Shown here piece after piece: positions 1-12,420 of a stretch of 64,000 nt of DNA. Within the stretch, counting starts at the first letter, position 1, and the number at the start of each line of letters is the position of its first letter. This DNA is from Caenorhabditis elegans (taxonomy: Eukaryota; Nematoda; Chromadorea; Rhabditida; Rhabditidae), in NCBI RefSeq assembly GCF_000002985.6, contig NC_003284.9, positions 8,928,001 through 8,992,000 of the forward strand, given 5' to 3'. The notes under the pieces are model-generated. The model was not told the DNA's origin and did no database searches. It worked only from the letters and a program-made list of their open reading frames with translations. The translations under genes and the position numbers were made by a program.

Positions 1-2116
1 AAAGAAACATCAGTTATAAAATGATGCCCCGTAGGTGGGGGCGACCAGGGCAAAGTCAAAAAAGTCTAGAACCAGGAAAAGAGAAAGATCATTGAGAACT
101 TTATACACATACACATATGGAAAAGGCGGCAATGACAAATTGATGAGATCTATGGATGATGATCTGATGAATGAACGACATATATCTCTGGGAATAAATG
201 ATTGCGCTCCATGTGACTGACTACATTGAAAAGTTGAAAATGTTTAGTTTAGTCATCTTTATCGTCAAAGCTCAAAACACAGAAAGGGGTTCTGTAAAAT
301 GGCTGAATAAAACTATTTTGAATTGATTTTTTTCAAACAAAAATTAACAATTCATATTTTTCCGGTCAGTGCTCTGATTAAATCGAAAAGGCCCCAGAAA
401 GTGATATTCTTTATTCTTTAGGAATTTTTTTCGCTGCTGTTTGGAAATCATCGGAACAATAACACAAATTTCGCTACTCCGTATAATTCGCTTAATTAGA
501 ACAAAGAAAGTTTAAAAAAATTCAATCAATTGATTAAAAAATTACAATTAAAGATTTTCAGATACAAGTCAAAATAACTTGATGTCGCTAGTCAACAAGT
601 AATACTTCTACACAAAAATATAAAAACCACGAATCCAAAATATAAATCGGAAAATACAAGTCAATTGTGAATCTTCCCACACCTTTTTTCTCACGAAAAG
701 TCGGGATCAAAGTTTTTTTAATCTACACCACTATCAAACAATCAACAACAATTAAAAACTGGGAAACATATGTAACCTATGTATGTCTGAAAATACAGTT
801 AAATGCCATATTTAAAAAAAACGTGATTTCGAACTTAAATGAAACAAAGTCAGTTTTGGAGCTTACAAGGATAGAGATTAAACTATTCTTCGGAAGTACA
901 AATAAAACAATATAATATTGTTTAAAATCTCTTTTCAGAATTTCCACAAAACATTATCAACAGAAAAACTCTTTGTAAATGAATGTAAATGAAAATGGTG
1001 TGCTGGTATAGGAATAGTTACTTAGAACTGAAATGTATACAAAATCAATGAAATTTTATTTAAACACCGGCTTAAATGTCTTAAATTGTAAGAAATCATC
1101 AAAAAATCTGGGGGTGGCATATAGAAGTTGCACGGCCAATTTTTCGATTTTTTGACCTATTTTCCGTAATTTTTGAGATATCATCACAAAAGTTTTGGAG
1201 TATAGGTTTTTCACCATTGTGAATCCGATTTCAATACCCTTTGCTTACCAAATTACACAGAAACTGCCATAACCGAAAATTTAGGGGGTGGCATATAGAA
1301 CATGCACGCACTGTAGTTGATTTGTAATGTTTTCTAATTATTTTTAATTTCCCAAACAAACGTGTCTTTTTTCCAAAAAAATAAATAAATTTTTTAATCA
1401 TGTTCCCGAAAACTTTAGTAAAATCCTTTCAAACGAAATCTATTTTGGTAGGTTCATGAATAATTGAAATCAAGTTTTGTTCCAATTTATTGAAAATTTC
1501 GTCTCAAAAACCAGAATAATTATCTAGGAAATAGTTCAACTTGCAGATTGGTTTTTTGCTGTTTTAAAGTGTCCCTTTTGCCGCCTCAATAACAAAATGC
1601 ATTATCATTTTCTGTTTTTGTCGTATCTTTATTAGTTAAGTCCACTGTATTTTCAACAATCACTTCCAATTATTTTTGTAGACTGGCGACTTTTGATCTG
1701 ACCATAATGATGTAGGTTATTTTTAAAAGTATAAAGACTTAAAATTTAAAAAGTTGAAAAGTTGATAAACATTCCATGTTCAATTAAGACTAGTTCATTA
1801 TTCATTTTAACCAATCTTCTTTTTCTGTTCTGTTTTGCAACTTGATTATTTCCAATCAACTGACAAACCACAGATCCCACCTACTTACTTTTGCTTTCAC
1901 TGGTAGGTTCCGTGATGAACCTAAACATAAGACAAAACGGTTTTTCACCGAATGACATCATCATTACCGCCCACTATCCATCTTCTCACTTAAAAGAAGT
2001 TGCCGCGTTCTCCCTGAAAGGAATTTTAAGACCAAAATGATCTGATCACACCTGAACGTTCAATTTATAATTATGAATTTTTTGTTTTAATTTAATTTGG
2101 CTCTTTTTCAGAAACA
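1..2116. other. Noncoding upstream DNA, no gene seen
   Basis: AT-rich sequence with frequent stops in all frames. Short open frames here show no splice-site support or protein-like composition. The only structure noted is the spaced direct repeat at 1109-1310. Confidence 0.6.
1109..1310 (+). repeat. Spaced direct repeat
   Basis: The string GGGGGTGGCATATAGAA occurs at about 1109 and again at about 1284, each followed by a variant of TGCACG a few bases later. The copies are about 175 bp apart. They may be the two ends or internal repeats of a degenerate element. No inverted arms or coding capacity are visible. Confidence 0.5.
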
Positions 2117-2172
2117 ATGGACAATTTTACAAAAAATATGATGCCCATGAAAAAGTGGATTTGGAAGAATTG
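2117..2172 (+). CDS. acs-22: Candidate distal alternative first exon of acs-22
   Basis: A clean 3' splice site (CTCTTTTTCAG) ends at 2111. The ATG follows at 2117, giving 18 codons plus two bases before a consensus donor (GTAAGTTT) at 2173. The exon ends in phase 2, and acs-22 exon 2 (7335) is entered in that same phase, so a 2117-2172 to 7335 splice keeps the frame open. The result would replace the membrane-anchor N-terminus of the main form with a short basic and tryptophan-rich leader (starting MDNFTKNMM). The intron would be about 5.2 kb. Splice sites and phase are seen; the joining is inferred. Confidence 0.45.
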
Positions 2173-5100
2173 GTAAGTTTAAGGCAGTATAGGTGAGTTC
2201 CTTTTCAGATTTTGGTGGAGGGTCTTTTTTTGTTTTGAGTGTCCAGATTCGCTATATTCAAAATTCTATTTGTTTTTAATTTGAAAACACATAGACAATT
2301 CATAACTGTGACTTTGGTCTTAAATGTTTTCTAGGGCGGCTTTAACTAAAAAATTAGATTATTGGAATTTGTGAATATGATGCCGATATTAGTGGAACAT
2401 ATCACTTGCAATTTAAACTATGTAGCATTTTTTCTAAAAGGATGAATTCTAAAATTACGGTACCAATTAAAGTATTTTTCGGTTAATGTAGCAAGACAGA
2501 GTTACAGCTACAGAAAAATGCAATATCGTGTTTTGCAATATGAATTAGTAATATGCAAGACAATTTCTCCTTTGGTCCGTAGGGTTCAAGACTAATAGAG
2601 ATAATACCGTATCCAGCAAACAACCAAGTCAATTTTGAAAATGTTTTGTACAAATAGATACGTTTCGTTTTAGGGTTTCATTAAAAAAATTAATAGGAGA
2701 AAAGTTTCTAAGAAACCCTTACCAACTCAAATTTTATGTTCTTCAACACTATCAGACAGATTATTGGAGTACAGTCCATCGTGTAGATCTTGAATAAATA
2801 AAAAAATGTAATCTTTTCAAATAATACCTATGGACAATTCACCATTATACATTGTGAAACACATATCCCACAAATTAAAAGACATTTCTTCCAGCAAGTC
2901 ACTTTTTGCACAGTAGTTTTTGGTCAAGTTTTTTTTTTCCTTTTGGAAAAATTTTAACTTTTAAGCCCATTTCAGTGTAAAGTGAGTATTAAAAGCAATA
3001 GTAATACACTTTGGCTCATATTCAGTGCCGTAGAAACGACGACATATTGTGAAGAGCTAAAAAGCGAAATGGGACAAGAGAATCGGCATAGCATTGAAAA
3101 AAGGCACTTGTGGTTGGTGACTACAAGAATATTAGCAAAGTCTTTTCCTACTTTCTATCTTTTCGTTCTCTTCCTCTCACCGATGAGCAAACAAATCCGG
3201 TGGTGGCGGTGGTGACGCGGAGTTGTTTCAACCATTTCCTTCTTTCCGTTCAACTGCCAAATACTATTTTTCGCTAAGTTATATTTGAGAAATCACAAGA
3301 AGCTTACAAATAGGACAGATGAGGTATGGTTGACAATTTTTTATTCATTTTTGTAGACGTTAAGATCTGAAAGTGAGAACCTTAGAATTTTTAAAATTAA
3401 TTTCGTAACCAGTGTGTTTCCGAATAGTCATTCAACCTGAATACACAGTTTGAATTTTTTTTAGTTTTTCATACTACAAAATACGGAAATAAGAGTGTGA
3501 ATGTTTTTGTAATTAGACAAGAATGACTAGATGCAAGCATGAAATTTTAAATAATAAGGTACTTTCTGAATTTTAAATGATACACAATATTGTTTTTAAA
3601 ACGTGTATTAATTTTATAACCAGACATTACGTTGGATGAAACATTACGAATACAGTTTTTTAAAAAGAATGAATTTTTAAAAAGAATGTGAAATAGAAAT
3701 GTTGGCTGTTCCCATTTTAAAAATATGCTGAACATTGTTCTGTAACAAATTTAAAAAATGCTTCAAAGAGGTAGAGAAATGTCTTTTAAAAATAGTTTAT
3801 TGTTGCCAGTTGTACTGTTCAACTGTTCTTTGCCACCCGGCACATACAGTGTGCGTCATTGTTTATTCTTTTTTGCTCTCTTTCTTGACGACCTTCCAAC
3901 CTGTTGATTGGTGTCTCAGTTTGACCTTAAAAATCTAGAAACATTCAGTATTAAAATTGTCAGCTTGAATAGCAGTTCAAGTTTTATGAATTATATACAA
4001 AAAATATATACAATCTAAGTTGTTTATTCCGGAGTGTTTTTTTTTTTTGGAAACCTCTAAATTCTTAAAGAAATATTTTCAAAACTTTAAATAGATCAGT
4101 GAACTTCTGAAACGTGTTTTCAAAAATAATATTAGAGTTTAGAAATAAAGTTTGTTAAAAATTTTGTGAAAAGTTGTTTCATAAAGAATTATCAAATTAC
4201 AATTCCAATTATTTTGTTTGCTTTTTGTTTTTCAGTCTGTATTGTAAGCGATTTTTCCGCTCACGTGTATAAAAAGTTTGAACGAGAGAAACACAGTTCT
4301 TGTCATATTTTAAAATTTTCCACAGTCAGAGTAGTTTAATAATTTATTCCACATTTCTAGCATATTTCAAATAGCAAATTTTAACCGTTTCCTTGTAAAA
4401 AATTAAAGTTACATTCCCTAGGCCATATGTTGGTGAAGTGCCGGGATTGAGTTCAACTGCCTTGTTTATTAGATTTCCGCCCTGATTTAAATCATGATCT
4501 AGACTACAATTAATGTTTGAAACCTGACCGGTGCTTGCTTGTGATGTTTTACATGTTGGCAGTTCATTGATAAGATAAAATGCACAGTCGTATCATGTCA
4601 CGGGAAACATGAGCGTTAAAAACATGAACATACCGAGTTGTATTTATTTGTTCAGTAACTACAGTGTGGCGATAAGATATTAAAATTTTGAAACGGTGTT
4701 TTGATGATGATAAAGTAATATGAACATAGGATTTGTGCATTTTTGATGTGCTCTCAAACTTTGTTTCATAGTAAAGTAAACGCTTTTATATCTCTCTTTT
4801 CACATTAAAAAATAACATTTTATGAAAACTCAGCTTCAGGAAAATGCCGTTTTCATATAAAAACTTGATTCAAAATTAAAGTGTAAATAAAAATTTAATT
4901 CATTTTCAAAATATTCAATTTTATAAAAAAGTTCTCAACACTTATTTTTCCCGTAAAAAATACAAAAAATGAAACGTTTATTGTTATGATGTATGTATGT
5001 TTGTATCGGTGTTGTGAGATGAACTTACTTCTTGAGGGAAGTCAACAAAAACAGTTTTCGAAGATGGCAACTCTCTAGTTGATGTGTGTTGCCTAGTTGT

Positions 5101-5500
5101 GTACGTATGTCTACATTATTGGAAAATGTTCTAATCCTAGAATTATGGCTTCTTGTATCATTTCCATCCTATTTCCTTTGCTAAGAAAAAAGATAAGAGG
5201 TAATTTATACTTTTAAAGATTAATTCATGAACGAATTCTAAAAAATTTAACCAGAATTATTTTTTTAGTTGTAATAAAAAAGTGCCTTTTGTGTTGTCAA
5301 CGCGACTACACTGCAAAGGTTGTCCTTTCTCTCGTGCCCTCTCTGCACTTACGCATTGCATTGTACATATTTCATTCGTATCATGTATCAGAATTCTTGT
5401 ATCAAGACCCTCAGTCCTCCTCTCTTTTTTTTTCTCACTAATCTATGAGAGAAAAGTAGACAGATTGTTATACAACTAATTGTTGATCCGAGACTTAATT
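2173..5500. other. Noncoding stretch between candidate and main acs-22 starts
   Basis: No convincing coding exon. A CACGTG E-box-like hexamer next to TATAAAAAG at about 4262-4276 is the only promoter-like element I could pick out. Several ORFs of 60-80 codons look like chance open frames. Confidence 0.5.
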
Positions 5501-5935
5501 AGGAAGGCTAAGAGGTAAGCACTTGGGGGAAACTGGTGTTCAGTGTGAGTAAAAAACAAAAACTCGGAGAGGTGAGGATTGTACTAGAATTCATCATATT
5601 CTTGCAATCAAACCGCAAACCGGTCGTTTTTCCCTCTGGTGTCTTCCCTTTCTCTCCTCTGTCCCGATCCTTACGCGCGAGGGACAGCAACAATTCCACA
5701 CGCATCATACAGTGTACATAGGGCATGAATGCCTCCCACGCCCTCTCCTAACACCAAAAAGCCCTTGTCTTCCGATGGCTTTTTCTTGAGTCGTCTATGT
5801 CATCGCCGTCGCCGTCGTCAGCGTAGGCAGGACAAGGAGATGTCCGAGGAAATGCTAATTCAGCTATGTTGTCCTCGTTTTCTTTGTCAACGATCTCGAT
5901 AAACGACCGTCGTTTTCCTGGTGTGTTTAGGTTAG
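5501..5935 (+). promoter_or_regulatory. Probable acs-22 promoter or leader region
   Basis: This block is clearly less AT-rich than its flanks and has CT-rich tracts on the + strand, as is common for nematode core promoters and 5' leaders. It ends about 620 bp before the acs-22 ATG and contains the 57-codon ORF at 5729-5902. Promoter function is inferred from composition and position only. Confidence 0.35.
5729..5902 (+). CDS. Candidate 57-aa small ORF upstream of acs-22
   Basis: ATG at 5729 to TAA at 5900-5902, 57 codons. The peptide starts MPPTPSPNTKK, has a central arginine-rich run (RRRRRQRRQDKEMSEEM) and ends in a Cys-containing tail. The composition is more protein-like than neighbouring ORFs. 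An ATG in another frame sits 4 bp upstream (5725). It could be an upstream ORF in an acs-22 leader, a short basic protein, or chance. No family recognised. Confidence 0.25.
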   Translation: MPPTPSPNTKKPLSSDGFFLSRLCHRRRRRQRRQDKEMSEEMLIQLCCPRFLCQRSR

Positions 5936-6560
5936 TCTCTGTACTTCTGTTCAGATTAATTTACTATTAGGCACACAATAGAATATTAGAAGCAATACAG
6001 TGACATTGTTACTTGTTTGATAGGCATATTCTAGTAGTAGTATGGAATAATCGTTAATTCCCAAACGTTTTTTTTGTGAATTTTGTGACCTTTTGATTTC
6101 TAAATCAATAATTTACTTCAAAATGATTATGATTCACAAAAACATTTAACTATGTTTTTAAAGATTCGCCCTTCAAAACACGTGATCTATAGTTCTTGTA
6201 TTTCACTTTTGAAACCAAGTTTTACAATTAGCATAGGAAACGAAAAAAAATGGTTCCACTTTAACTATCACTACTCAAAACACATTGAACATGTGTCATT
6301 GTCTTTTTCACTTACTTTGGACTTTTAACTTTCTTTTTATACCAGCACATCTCCTTCCCCAGTTCTCAGTCAAAACCAACATTTTTCCAAAAATTGATAA
6401 CTATCTAATCGCTGAAACTGAATTCTAGTGTAGCCTGGTGCTCTTCCCGCCAATCTATTTATTAGTGTGCAGTTACACTCCCCCATGGTCATTCTCATCC
6501 ACTTTTTGATTACTAAACATTTGCACCTTTTGTTGGTTTGATGTGTAAGTTTTCAGGGAA

Positions 6561-9500
6561 ATGCCGGACAGTCCCAAGTTTGCGTTAGTCACGTTTGTTG
6601 TGTATGCAGTGGTTTTGTACAATGTCAACAGCGTTTTCTGGAAATTTGTATTCATCGGATATGTTGTATTTAGGCTGCTTCGCACTGATTTTGGAAGAAG
6701 AGCACTTGCCACGTTACCTAGAGATTTTGCGTAAGTTTTGTTTGGTTATCTGCAATACATATACTGAACAACAAAAGCACTTTAGAGTAAAAATGTTCGA
6801 TAAAATACTGGTAATTTTATAATTCTATAAACTCAAAAGTTTTAGTAAAAATTTTTATTGGAAAATGAAATCGTTTCGCAATTTAGAGCCTAATTGCATT
6901 CAATAAGCTTAATTAAAATCTTAAAAATTGAAATATCCACTTCTGTAAAAAACAATTTTCAATTGTAAATATGTGGAGGAAGCGCCGAATGCGCGTAGAT
7001 TGAACACCGATAAAAATTAGATCAATTTAAAGCTGCTTTCACCTGCGTTTTATCTATAAAAATTGTTTTTGCTTCTCATGAAGGGGACATTTTCGAAGTT
7101 GGTGTAATGTTCAACATAAATCTATATGTGATTTGAAGATACATTCAACTTATCTATTTCTTTTTTACCCTTGAACACCCTATTAGTCATTTCATTTCCG
7201 TCAGTGCGCGTATACCGGGAAGTAGGAGAATGGGAAATTGAGAAACTAACGCAGTTGGGTGCAAAATCTTTTCAATTGTAAATGACTTGTCAGGGGAAAA
7301 AGTAAAAGTGCAAAAAACAACTTTGAACTTTCAGGGGACTGAAGCTCTTAATATCGGTTAAGTCGACAATTCGTGGCTTGTTCAAGAAAGATCGCCCAAT
7401 TCATGAAATCTTTTTGAATCAGGTTCGTCTTTTGAAAGCCTTTTGAATAGAGAAATGAAATGAAACGATAATTTTCTATTCGATTTCGGTTTTTTTCTTA
7501 TGCCATTGGAATTAGGACTATGGCGGCATTGATGTGAAAAAGGTTTTTACAGGTGAAACAGCATCCAAACAAAGTGGCGATTATTGAAATTGAAAGTGGT
7601 AGGCAGTTGACGTATCAAGAATTGAATGCGTTAGCTAATCAGTATGCTAACCTTTACGTGGTAAGTACAGACATCAATTGCAGAGCTAAGTGGTACCTGT
7701 AACCGTTTGAAAAAAAAAACACAACTAAAATATATTTGCAGCATTTGCTATAGACAGGACTTTCAAACAGCGTTTCTTGTCAAACCTATTTTCAAAATTT
7801 TTTCTCAGGTTGCAAAAAAATCCGGTAAAAATGAATGTATAGAAAGCAGTGTTTATTTGAAAATGGAATTGTTTGGAAGCCTAGTGCTAATATACCCTGC
7901 TATTATTTTGAAAAGTAAAGAATGTATGTGATGTTCGGTCATTCTTATACAAAATTAATACAAATTCATAGAAAATGACCACGGAGTCGGCTGTTACAAA
8001 TATACCTACCACATGTCTGCCGCTAGTGTTTGTGCACCTATATCGTCAGCAATGTATGTAGTTAGAATTTTCTGAAAATATCAGAATGCATTCTGAATAG
8101 ACATTCTATTTCAAACAAATAAAAAGGAAAATACTTAAAAATGGTACTATTTTCGTTTCAAATAATATTATCGCTTTCAAGTTCAGTCAATGGAAAAAAT
8201 TAAAACATTTTTGAAACGTTTTAATATGATTTTTTATAATTTTGCACTATAAGAATGTGTTTCAATAAAAATATTCCACCTCGAATATACATTTCTAACG
8301 AGCTAGAACTTTTGTAATATTCATTTGAAATTCTGAAGATAAAATAAAGATAATGCTGGATTAAGTTATTCCTGCTTTATTGTTGTAACGTGTATTGACT
8401 AGGACACAATTTATCTGTTCTGATTTTCTGATTTATCATTACTTCTTGATAAACAACTGGTGGCCTTCAAAACTTGGGTTCACATCGTACGTAAAAACGG
8501 TAATTGTAATCAAACTAAAGAATTTAAAACGATCAGACTATACTTAACTTTGTTAGCAAATCACAAAACATAGTTTCGATTCGCATTTTGTTGAGATCAG
8601 ATCACAGTGATACAATTTACAGAGTGAAGGTTACAAAATGGGCGACGTTGTCGCTTTGTTTATGGAAAATAGCATCGACTTCTTTGCAATTTGGCTGGGA
8701 CTTTCCAAGATTGGAGTCGTGTCGGCGTTCATCAACTCAAACTTGAAGTTGGAGCCATTGGCACATTCGATTAATGTTTCGAAGTGCAAATCATGCATTA
8801 CCAATATCAATCTGTTGCCGAGTAAGTTTGCAGAAATAAATATACCGGGATGTTTAAAAATCCTGCGTGGAAATGGCAGATGTTTTACATACTATTTTTA
8901 CAGTGTTCAAAGCCGCTCGTGAAAAGAATCTGATCAGTGACGAGATCCACGTGTTTCTGGCTGGAACTCAGGTTGATGGACGTCATAGAAGTCTTCAGCA
9001 AGATCTCCATCTTTTCTCTGAGGATGAACCTCCAGTTATAGACGGACTCAATTTTAGAAGCGTTCTGTGTTATATTTACACTTCCGGTACTACCGGAAAT
9101 CCAAAGCCAGCCGTCATTAAACACTTCCGTTACTTCTGGATTGCGATGGGAGCAGGAAAAGCATTTGGAATTAATAAGTCAGACGTTGTGTACATTACGA
9201 TGCCAATGTATCACTCTGCCGCCGGTATCATGGGTATTGGATCATTAATTGCATTCGGGTCGACCGCTGTTATTAGGAAAAAGTTTTCGGCAAGCAACTT
9301 CTGGAAAGATTGCGTCAAGTACAACGTCACAGCGACACAGTACATTGGAGAAATCTGCAGGTATCAGGAAGACGTGATGGAAGTGGTTTTAGAATTACAT
9401 TCAGGTATCTTCTGGCAGCGAATCCATGTCCTGAAGAGAAACAACACAACGTGCGATTGATGTGGGGAAATGGTTTGAGAGGACAAATTTGGAAAGAGTT

Positions 9501-10918
9501 TGTAGGAAGATTTGGAATTAAGAAAATTGGAGAGTTGTACGGCTCAACAGAAGGAAACTCCAATATTGGTAAATGATAAAATTATCAATTTAGAAGTTAA
9601 TTTAGTTAATTTGAAACCTAAGTAGAAAACTGCATTTTCTAGTTATTAATTGCTTTAAATGTATACAGTCCCTAATAGTCTTTTAGAGACGTATTTCCAG
9701 GACTGCTGTTTTTTTTAACATTATAGCAAACTCATAACATTTAGTGTCACGTTAGTTATTAGTTTTAAGCATTACCCAATCAAGTTTTTGTCAAACATCA
9801 AACATGTCTACAGTGCTATAGGCATACGAAAATTAATCTTGCAGCTTCTGATAGTACTGCTCTCTTAATTAGGTTTGCTACACAGCAATAGAAAATTAGT
9901 CCTAAACGGATAAATAGTGACATACGATATCAATTAAGTATTTTAAATTTTTCAGTTAACGTGGATAACCATGTTGGAGCTTGTGGATTCATGCCAATTT
10001 ATCCCCATATTGGATCCCTCTACCCAGTTCGACTTATTAAGGTTGATAGAGCCACTGGAGAGCTTGAACGTGATAAGAACGGACTCTGTGTGCCGTGTGT
10101 GCCTGGTGAAACTGGGGAAATGGTTGGCGTTATCAAGGAGAAAGATATTCTTCTAAAGTTCGAAGGATATGTCAGCGAAGGGGATACTGCAAAGAAAATC
10201 TACAGAGATGTGTTCAAGCATGGAGATAAGGTGTTTGCAAGTGGAGATATTCTTCATTGGGATGATCTTGGATACTTGTACTTTGTGGACCGTTGTGGAG
10301 ACACTTTCCGTTGGAAAGGGGAGAACGTGTCAACTACTGAAGTTGAGGGAATTCTTCAGCCTGTGATGGATGTGGAAGATGCAACTGTTTATGGAGTCAC
10401 TGTGAGTTTTTTATATGTGGTGTTTTTAGCTCACAATTAGTTGGGTGAAAAGTTCAAGTTGTTTATATTTTCTACGAATGTTTGCAGGTCGGTAAAATGG
10501 AGGGGCGTGCCGGAATGGCTGGTATTGTCGTCAAGGATGGAACGGATGTTGAGGTGGGTGAACTTTTCTGCAAAACTTTAAATAATAAACATCTTCAAAG
10601 ATTTCAGAAATTCATCGCCGATATTACTTCTCGACTGACCGAAAATCTGGCGTCTTACGCAATCCCTGTTTTCATTCGGCTGTGCAAGGAAGTTGATCGA
10701 ACCGGTAAGTTCAAGTGAAAAAACCAAGAACAATGACTAAAAATAAAATTACAGGAACCTTCAAACTCAAGAAGACTGATCTTCAAAAACAAGGTTACGA
10801 CCTGGTTGCTTGTAAAGGAGACCCAATTTACTACTGGTCAGCTGCAGAAAAATCCTACAAACCACTGACTGACAAAATGCAACAGGATATTGACACTGGT
10901 GTTTATGATCGCATTTAA
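6561..10918 (+). CDS. acs-22: FATP-type long/very-long-chain acyl-CoA synthetase
   Basis: Exons: 6561-6730, 7335-7422, 7553-7660, 8623-8821, 8904-9360, 9405-9568, 9956-10401, 10488-10553, 10608-10704, 10755-10918. They give 652 aa, the usual FATP/SLC27 length. ATP-dependent activation of fatty acids to acyl-CoA is the family reaction. Residues about 5-38 are a hydrophobic anchor. The AMP-binding signature is at 245-258 (YIYTSGTTGNPKPA), YGSTEGN is at 386-392, and the FATP/VLACS motif is at 510-526 (GDTFRWKGENVSTTEVE). All introns join in phase; one is only 44 bp (9361-9404). TTTCAG at 6551-6556, just before the ATG, could be a cis or SL trans-splice acceptor. The symbol rests on recognising the FATP family beside trk-1 and xbx-2; the close paralogue acs-20 is the main alternative. 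Confidence 0.9.
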
Positions 10919-11549
10919 TAATTTAGTTTGTCTAGTATTTTGTAAATTACTCATTTCCCTCTCGGCTCATTTCACTTAAGCATTTATTCGACAGGTTTAA
11001 ACTTCAAAACTGTGTGTTTCTAAAAATCTAATCATTATATTTTTGTTGCCATATTCTTCATCTAGTCAGTGGTGTTTAATTTCTTTGAGACACATTGAAT
11101 CAAAATGTTCCGGGAAAAATGCCAAAATTGCCTTTCTGATCAAGGCAGCTCAATTGTTTGAACCTACCAAGTTTTCACTTCCATACATGTTACAGTCTTT
11201 TTGTGATCACGAGTATATGTTTTTTGTATGAATTTATTGAATATAAACTTGTTTCAAAATGTTTTTTTTTAAATTATTATTCAAAAGATTTGCAAACCGC
11301 ATGAAAATGTGTATTCTTAATATCAATCGAAACAATTGAAATTAAACTTGTCCATTATGAAGTTCGATGTTTGGCTGCTACTCTTCAATTAGTAATGAAA
11401 AATTGCGAACACCAATACTTCGCACCAAATGGAGCCCTGAAATTATAACTTGTTAAATTCAAAACATACTATTGAAATGAACTGTTAACATTATTATACT
11501 ATTTATTTCAATATAATATTTAAACATTTTTATCACCGTTAAAATTTAT
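10919..11549. other. acs-22 3' UTR and spacer
   Basis: No coding exon. No perfect AATAAA was found in the first 300 bp after the acs-22 stop; AATATA at about 11239 is a possible variant poly(A) signal. TTTATT at 11502-11507 is AATAAA on the minus strand and is the likely poly(A) signal for xbx-2. Confidence 0.4.
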
Positions 11550-11631
11550 GGAGAGATGGCCGAGCGGTCTAAGGCGCTGGTTTAAGGCACCAGTCCCTTC
11601 GGGGGCGTGGGTTCGAATCCCACTCTCTTCA
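11550..11631 (+). tRNA. tRNA-Leu (anticodon AAG)
   Basis: 82 nt. Acceptor GGAGAGA pairs with TCTCTTC (one G-T), discriminator A. The long variable arm (CCCTTCGGGGGC) is typical of Leu. The anticodon stem CTGGT/ACCAG encloses loop TTAAGGC, giving AAG (reads CUU). The T arm is GTGGG TTCGAAT CCCAC. A T5 Pol III terminator follows at about 11635. An identical copy lies at 27920-28001 on the other strand. Confidence 0.96.
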
Positions 11632-11642
11632 GTTCTTTTTAA

Positions 11643-12143
11643 TTAGCCAACTTTTTTGAATAAACCTTGAAAACGTACAGTGACATATCTTTGGGTCAAA
11701 TACCCATCGCAATCTTCGTCCCAAACGCACTGAACAGCGGTTCTGAACGTTAAATTGTTTAAAAAATTATTTCTACAATATACTCACGTTGCTCCGTTCC
11801 CACATTGTTCCGCAATCATGGTTTGAATAACATATTTGTATCGCGGAAGTTGAAGCCCTAACAATTTGAATTCATGTAACAATTTTCTTTTAAAAAAAAA
11901 CAAAACCTTTAAGTCGTTCTCTGATTGATGCTGATATATCTTTTGAAACAAGTTCAGCTTCATCAACATTATAAATGGTTAATGCCCCCAGCTTTTCTCC
12001 AAGAATCTCTTGAATCATTCCAGCTACAGCTTTTGGGCGAAATCTGCAATATAATGATTTCAATGTTTTTTTTTCTGTATGAAAAATTACTTCTGGCCAG
12101 GAGTTGGTCTGAGAACAAAATTACGATCGTTGGCATCCTCCAT
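11643..12143 (-). CDS. xbx-2: Tctex-type dynein light chain (IFT dynein)
   Basis: Minus-strand exons: 12143-12091, 12043-11907, 11857-11788, 11742-11643; 119 aa, the normal Tctex1/Tctex2 size. The protein starts MEDANDRNFVLRPTPGQ. It carries the family pattern of an ExL helix region, RYKYVIQTMIAEQ near residue 70, a Cys/Trp-Asp strand (CVWDED) and a short C-terminal strand. Tctex-type light chains bind dynein intermediate chain; the Tctex2b subgroup works in the retrograde intraflagellar transport motor of cilia. A consensus X-box 64 bp upstream of the ATG fits ciliary expression. The stop codon is only 11 bp from the 3' end of tRNA-Leu, so the 3' UTR must run antisense across the tRNA. Symbol from memory of the nematode X-box gene set. 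Confidence 0.88.
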
Positions 12144-12206
12144 TGCTGTCTTTTTCAATGAAAAATGTTCACTAAAGCGCATACATTGCCTCTAGGCAAC
12201 AGCTTA

Positions 12207-12220
12207 GTTGTCATGGCAAC
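12207..12220 (-). promoter_or_regulatory. X-box (RFX/DAF-19 site) for xbx-2
   Basis: GTTGTCATGGCAAC on the + strand, GTTGCCATGACAAC on the - strand. It matches the RYYNYYATRRNRAC consensus at every position and is a near-perfect inverted repeat. It lies 64 bp upstream of the xbx-2 ATG, within the range typical of ciliary genes. Further half-sites (GGCAAC at 12195-12200, GTTGCC at about 12223) flank it. Confidence 0.88.
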
Positions 12221-12420
12221 GCGTTGCCAAGGTGAATTGGAGCTTGCTTGGAAAGATGCCAAGTAAAAATTGTGAGCAGAGGGAACATTAGAATGGAAGA
12301 CATCAAATACGTCAATCAAAGCTTTGTTATGTTTAAATATTTAAATCTTTGAATTTGCAGAAAATTCAAATAGTAAAAATGTGAAAAAAAATATACTGAT
12401 TTCAACAATCTCAATATAAA

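Noticed and set aside
35..220. Lys/Arg-rich ORF at the left edge
   Set aside because: Starts at GTG, low complexity, no supporting signals; could only be real if it continued a gene outside the window, which the sequence does not show.
5508..5726. Overlapping ORFs on both strands in the acs-22 promoter block
   Set aside because: Open on both strands because of local base composition; neither has a start context or splice sites linking it to acs-22.
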